Assembly: GCF_963576545.1 (NCBI RefSeq)
Contig: NC_083637.1
Span: 20,580,507-20,644,506 of the forward strand
Reading direction: 5' to 3'
DNA: 64,000 nucleotides
From: Limanda limanda
Taxonomy: Eukaryota; Chordata; Actinopteri; Pleuronectiformes; Pleuronectidae
A program made the translations under genes and the position numbers. This document shows, in pieces, positions 58,686-64,000 of this stretch. The notes beneath the pieces are model-generated. The model worked only from the letters and a program-made list of their open reading frames with translations. It made no database searches and was not told the DNA's origin. Each line of letters opens with the position of its first letter. The stretch's first letter is position 1.

Positions 58686-60397
58686 CTATGTGTGATGTAA
58701 TGAAATGTTACCCTCTGCCAAAACCAAATGTGTGTTTGTGATTGATAACTTAAAAAAATATATATTCAGGTTCATAATTTAGGTTTAAGTTATTGATAAC
58801 ATGCTCATCACATCACTCTCCTCATACTGTCCATTGCTGCAGCTCCTCTTTTCAGCCTCCGTCTGGAAAATTAGATTTTAGAGCCTGTCTCTTTAAGTTC
58901 CCCCCGATGTCTGCTGGTTCACTTTGATGTGATTGGTCAACCACTTTCTGCACATGTTAATGTCGGCCTCCGCTCTCACTGTCCCTGGCTTTGTTAGGGG
59001 GGGGTCAGACTAGCTGGGAGCTGTGCATTATGCAAATGTGGTGCATTGTAACGTCACATGATATGATGATGGTGCAGAATTATCTGTCAGTGTTTTCTGT
59101 GCAGGAGAGGAACTCCCTTTACTTCACACTTTTAACTTCGCAAACCTATATCACACATCGGAAGAATGGAAACGGTAAAAAAGCAAAATATGTCTATTTT
59201 AATTTATGATAATGTACCTAGGTAGCATTCCTATCTCCATGTCTTTTGCAGCTGGCTGTAAATGTCACGCTTATTTAACAACAACGCTCAGTGTAACTTC
59301 TTGAGAATAGTCGCAGGAGAGTGTTTGTTGTGTGAAGAAATGTGTTAAAGCTGACATGACTCCGCTCCCTTCGCTGTATCATTTTGGCGTGTGTGGTAAA
59401 GAGGCTCCTGTCCCCCTCGGAGGGAAGGTAAGCTGTGGTGTTTTGTCAAGCAGCAAATTTGTTGAGATCTCGTGGTTAGTGCTGTGTGACTCAGCTGGGC
59501 CCCGAGGAGGAAAGTATGAGGGCCAGTGCACCCATGCAGATTTTATCCTCCGTCTCCAGCAGCGTGAAAGGAAAAACTATTCCGAAACAAAGTATGAACT
59601 ATTTCCGTGGTCTCGGCTTGAGCCACAGCAGACATTCGTGTAGGTTGTTGCATTAATGTGGGTGACTTAAGGTGAGACTGAATCTGCTCTGATGTTATTT
59701 TAGATCATTCCCCGCTCACTGATGACTGATGTAGCTCTGCACAACCTCAGTGTTGTCCCCCCCTGGAAAAATGATTTACCCATGAAAGACTTCAGCCAAA
59801 GCTCACAGGTTCTGGGTGTATGCAGACCAACAAACTCTCTCTCCATTAGCTGGAAACCTCACACGTCTGAGTGCATCCCAACTGTAGAGAGTGATGGACG
59901 AATTTTCTGCTCTCACCAACTTATTTTGTTTCTTCTTCTTTTTCTTTTTACACATCCAGAAATAGATGCTTATCTATTAAAAATCTGGATTGTGTGACAG
60001 TTATTTTTGTGCCGCCTCTGTTGAGGAATATCTCTCTGTTTCAATTTATTGCTCACCCTCAGCACAAATGTCACATTTGTAGATGTGCAAACACTCCTGC
60101 CTGAAGTTTGTGCTGTGGTTTGCTTGCTGTTTGCCTACTGGTGTCCCCCCCCTCCCTCCTGTATCAAATGTCACAACTGCCTGTTTAAATGTCTCTGACT
60201 TCACTTAACACAGACACAGTGCTGGGTCCCACTTGGACTTGAATACAATTGTCACAGTTTGTGGGGAGAGAAAGCACACGCACACACACACAACCACACA
60301 GTGAAATGTATCGACGCACACATGACAAAAGACACTGACGGCCTAATTTTCTTCTATTCTCTTTTGTTCTGAACATCTAGGCGACACTCAAACACAG
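57546..60397. other. sgcz intron, nothing certain
   Basis: Unique-looking sequence containing a TG15 array at 58655-58684 and a small CA tract at 60279-60292. Frames up to 103 codons have no recognised domain. Confidence 0.35.
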
Positions 60398-60440
60398 ACA
60401 CACACACACACACACACAGACACACACACACACGCACACA
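60398..60440. repeat. interrupted CA microsatellite
   Basis: cacagacacacacacacacacacacacagacacacacacacacgcacac: CA array with CAGA interruptions. Confidence 0.9.
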
Positions 60441-60579
60441 GCGGTTTGGCATGTCTCCCTGTGTTAAAGCTTTGTCTGAAGTGAGTCTTTCTCTGCAGCT
60501 TCTCAGGTCTCCATCAAAATCAATACAGAAAATTGGTCTCCTGAATCCTCGGGGTAACTTACAATATGGGAGTATGTCG

Positions 60580-60581
<2 letters not shown>

Positions 60582-60627
<46 letters not shown>

Positions 60628-60650
60628 CCATGCATGTGTGTGTGTCAGGG
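60582..60650. repeat. (TG)19 microsatellite with TGCG/CATG extension
   Basis: TG array 60583-60621 followed by tgcgtgtccatgcatgtgtgtgtgtc. It faces the CA array 150 bp to the left as an inverted repeat. Confidence 0.9.
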
Positions 60651-60724
60651 GACGTAGTATTGAGTCCAGGAGGCAGAAGTGAAGAGAGTAAGCTCATTGG
60701 ATGCCATAATGGGTTCCCGTTCAC

Positions 60725-60728
60725 ACTC

Positions 60729-60770
<42 letters not shown>

Positions 60771-60960
60771 TCTCTCTCTTCCTGTCTCCCATCACCCTGC
60801 AACTCTTGAGATGACCTCGCCTCCTCAGACTCCAGTCTTAAGACCTTAAGCTGCCTAATCTCCTCCTCTCCTCACTCTCATCTCCTCCTCCTCTCCTGCG
60901 GTCCCGCTCCTCCTCCTCGCTCTATTTAACGTACTTCCTCCCCTCATCTCATCCCGCTCT
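60725..60960. repeat. (TC)17 and pyrimidine-rich tract
   Basis: Clean TC array at 60733-60766, then pyrimidine-rich sequence (ctcctcctctcctcactctcatctcctcctcctctcctgc) to about 60960. Confidence 0.85.
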
Positions 60961-61661
60961 CCTTGGTTGACCTGCAGATGTCAAATGCAAAGTACCGCAG
61001 AAGGCTTTATCTGGCGTTGAAAGAGGAATGTCCTCCTTAGAGGCCCCTTTTGTGTCTGGACAGGCAATTCAAGTAGATCACAAGTGGTTCATTTGTTAAG
61101 GAGTAGCATAGGTGTTCCCAGGACAAAGAGGGAAGTATCCCATTATGTGCCACTTTTAAGGAAATAACAGCCCTGTAATTTATCATTCCATATGGTCCCC
61201 TTTACGTTCTCTGCACACTGGTGGTCCCTATTGGGACTGACACTGATCAGATGGTGCTCAGACGCTTCACTTGGAAACGTATGTTACTGCAGCAACAGCA
61301 AGAATCTAAGAAAAGAAAAGATCACATGAAGACTATTATAGTCTGTGCTCGGGGGAGTTAAGTGAGAGCTCTAAAGCATGAGAGTTTGAACCCTTCCCTT
61401 CGAAACCTTTACTGGTTAAGGACCTCACAACGGGTCATTCTCATTTTGAATGATGAGGGCGCTACTGTTTTTCTGTTTTTGGCTCATATCTTTGGTTTGA
61501 AAAAGTTGGAAATATCCCATAGGAACAACAAAGCTGGAGGTTATACTGTATGCTCAGACCTGTTCATGACAACACTGAAATCTCGGGAGTATTCAGGTGA
61601 GAGGTGCTGCAGCAGACTGAGGCAAAACATTACGTATGAATTCTGGTGTTGAGGTCATAAA
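60961..61661. other. sgcz intron, nothing recognised
   Basis: Unique-looking sequence without supported features. Confidence 0.4.
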
Positions 61662-61850
61662 TTTTTGGTTACAGCACGGCCCGTATCGCCTGTATCACCA
61701 AATACTCTTGAATCTCAGCGTCTTCTTCGTGTATGGTACCTCTTTTTCCCCCTGAGATATTTGTAATCTTTTAATTTCTTTCAGTTTTGCGTCGTGCATG
61801 TTAGAAACATCATCAACATGCCCGCTCGCTCGGAGGATCCTCCTGAAGAT
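61662..61850 (+). repeat. dispersed repeat family C, copy 2
   Basis: ggttacagcac, gtatcaccaaa, ttctttcagttttgcgtc and agaaacatcatcaacatg match the copy at 38331-38584 in the same order and spacing. The following gcccgctcgctcggagg continues the family consensus as I remember it. Confidence 0.5.
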
Positions 61851-62996
61851 CGCTGGTGAATAGCAGGAGCAAGGGACTAGGACATTTGCTACATGATCAA
61901 CCTGGTGACAGCTGCTGCTTAAATTCAACCCGTTTCTTGAATAATTGAATTCATGTTTAAAAGTCAAAATGATATTTTAAGGTGTAAGATCGACCTGGAG
62001 AAGTGTTCACTGTTTACCGAGGTTTGTTTTCTCCGAGCTCCTTCTAATTTCACACTAATAAATGCACTGCATGAGGAAGAGCATCTGTGTCAACCATCGG
62101 GAAATTAAACCTGGCAACATTCAAGCTCAGAAGCCTCCATCGGACACGGTGCAGCGGGTAGGGCAACAGCTTTTTAAGGATTTCACAGAGAGCATTTCCT
62201 CCGTGGCTGTGGGGGAATTTGGGGGTGACTCTCTGGGCGTCCTCTACGTTTGCCTTCCAGAAAGTGCTCGTATTGGTTTCTGGAGCTGAAAATAAAAATC
62301 AATGCATCAAGGCTTATGGGAAGAGAGCTTGAGATATAGCTTCCTGAAGCGAGTTGGAACGTCTTAATGTGGCGCCTGAAGTTTATGTGGCGAGTTGTAA
62401 TTGGTGGATGGGCCATTTGTGGGCAGTAAATGTACAGTTCGACTCCGCGGTAGGTGTTGTAAATTTGTCATTATCATCATTATCCTCCTCATCCGCTGCT
62501 CGTTCTCTCTCCTGCTCTTCTATCCGTCTTTCTGTCACTTCCAAAAACACATCCAAAGGGAACCATCAGGCCATTTAAAGGTCTGAGCACCAATTAGCTT
62601 CACTCAGTTCAAGTGATGTTCCAATGAAAATACTAATGAGCATTCTCCACATGCCAGACCTCCGGCTTTCACCTTATGTTCTGCTCTTGAGTATCTGTGG
62701 GCGGGCAGGTGGTGAAAGAAGAGGGGGCCATCGTTTCTGTTGTCGTCCTCAGAACTTTACACCGGCTCTGTCCTTAACACCACGACACAGGTCAAACACA
62801 CTCTTCCTTCTGAGGTCTGCGACCGAGGCCACGGCCCCAGCAATTCTGACCCATACTGCCATGTCGTCCCGGCGACCTGGCTCCAGATGTCTCTCTCTGC
62901 TGGACTCCATAGTAACCAGCCTCCGTAGCTGGCCTCAAACATGGCCAGCACTAATCACCAACAACATGGAAGCTGTGGGGTAGATGGGCTGGCAGC
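61851..62996. other. sgcz intron, nothing recognised
   Basis: Unique-looking sequence. The part at 62100-62420 is repeat-free and of balanced composition. A 119-codon frame (62624-62983) lacks motifs. Confidence 0.35.
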
Positions 62997-63016
62997 GGGG
63001 GGGGGGGGGGGGGGGG
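62997..63016 (+). repeat. G20 homopolymer
   Basis: Twenty consecutive G on the plus strand. Homopolymers of this length are error-prone in assemblies and can form G-quadruplex structures. Confidence 0.9.
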
Positions 63017-64000
63017 CTGGAAGGTCTATGAACTGTTCAGCGTGTCTACATCTGCAGACACAACTTGTTGGATAACGTGGGGGGGAGCCATATTGGAGCT
63101 CTGGCATCATTTAGGAATGGGCCCAAATGTTTTTACCACAAGGGCGTTGGTGTCAAGAGGTACTTTTTAGCTCAGCACTGTTTTCTACCATCTGCCACTG
63201 TTCCACTAAAACGATGTAGTGTCATAGATTCCTATGAAATTGCTGACAGAAATGTGAATTAATTCCTTGTGCAATGTGCATGCGATGCAGGTATAGCATG
63301 CAGTTAAGTTTAGTTAGGTTTAAACAACATAAATGCAACATGAATGGAATATTAAAGTAAGTGTGAGATGTTGTAGAAACCAGTAAGGCCTTAAACATAT
63401 ACAAAAGATATACAAGTCAAAAATCTACAAAATCTTCAATACAGGTTGTACAATAGCAAAACATACATTAGTCATGTATTTAACATTCTGCGTATTTTCT
63501 AATCGCCTGATAAATGTATGTGTGTGTTTATTTTTCAAAATTGATACAGAGCTTTTAGAAAGATCCTCACACTGTTGCGGCAACCCTTCATACTGCTTTA
63601 ACATCCTTCTCTCTGATTCTGGAATAATGTGTCATTACAACAGGAAGCAGCAGGAAAGTGAATGTACTGCTGTTGTCAAACAACCTTGATGTGGCTTTTC
63701 ACAACGGTGTCACTTCCTTTGAAAATTGTATGTCATGTGTTTCAACCTTCCACGTGGAAAGGTTTAAAGGAGGACATAAAAAATTAAATACAACTCTTCA
63801 GATGCTGCCTAAATCTATTGGGTTTACTGCTGTGTGCAGTAAAAAAGTTGAACCTATTAAATGGCAACACCTGTGCACAGACACAATGGCATGTGTAGGC
63901 TATATTTGATTGTTGCTGAGTTCGCTAATGGGATTGTAAAGGTTTCCAGCTTTGGTTTGCCCGCACTGACACCATTCCATGATTAATGTGATTCTTTGTT
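63017..64000. other. sgcz intron to window end, nothing recognised
   Basis: AT-rich unique-looking sequence. No exon, RNA gene or repeat unit supported. Confidence 0.4.

Larger units (their letters stand above)
12469..64000 (+). other. sgcz: sgcz intron 1 (partial, at least 51.5 kb)
   Basis: From the exon 1 donor to the window edge I find no frame resembling the second exon (MTREQY..., GIYGWRKRCLYFF transmembrane region) or any other sgcz exon. Human SGCZ also has a first intron of hundreds of kilobases, and miR-383 lies in an intron of that gene. The stretch contains repeats, microsatellites and unique sequence listed individually. An unrecognised gene inside the intron cannot be excluded, but none is supported. 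Confidence 0.7.

Overview
The window looks like genomic DNA from a ray-finned fish, most likely a percomorph teleost. No bacterial or viral gene architecture is visible. The DNA is AT-leaning and full of long CA/TG and GA/TC microsatellites, tRNA-derived SINEs and small terminal-inverted-repeat elements. Almost every open reading frame is short, and many are just translated microsatellites. Only two protein-coding exons can be supported, and both are first exons.

Layout. On the minus strand, 3377-3481 is the first coding exon of tusc3, the thioredoxin-like oligosaccharyltransferase subunit. It is a signal peptide ending in GGGQKKKE, followed by a clean GT donor, so 1-3376 is tusc3 intron 1. 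On the plus strand, 12430-12468 is the 13-codon first coding exon of sgcz (zeta-sarcoglycan), MDRSTSLDIEALK, followed by GTAAGG. The two genes are head to head, as TUSC3 and SGCZ are on human chromosome 8p22, but here only about 8.9 kb separates their start codons. From 12469 to the end (51.5 kb) I see no further sgcz exon, so this is most simply read as sgcz intron 1, which is also extremely long in mammals.

The intergenic segment (3482-12429) holds the tusc3 promoter with two CCAAT/ATTGG motifs, a short imperfect hairpin, a 0.67-kb inverted-repeat element, an internally deleted hAT transposon with a relic BED-finger transposase 5' end, an old tandem duplication of about 335 bp, and a striking microsatellite cluster (TG46, AC18, AC36, TC83) within 1.6 kb of the sgcz start. 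The sgcz leader is CpG-rich and contains two very short upstream ORFs.

The intron (12469-64000) is dominated by dispersed repeats, low-complexity purine/pyrimidine tracts, microsatellites and minisatellites, separated by unique AT-rich sequence. Some of that unique sequence has the look of conserved non-coding DNA, but this cannot be shown from a single sequence. No tRNA, rRNA, CRISPR array or complete autonomous transposon was found. Functionally, tusc3 acts in N-glycosylation in the ER membrane (and in Mg2+ transport, by family knowledge). sgcz is a single-pass membrane protein of the sarcoglycan complex at the muscle sarcolemma. Their adjacency is conserved synteny, not an operon-like partnership. 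I found no convincing undescribed system. The best leads are the promoter-proximal TC83/AC/TG cluster, the hairpins, and a weak miR-383-3p-like match in the intron that hosts miR-383 in human.
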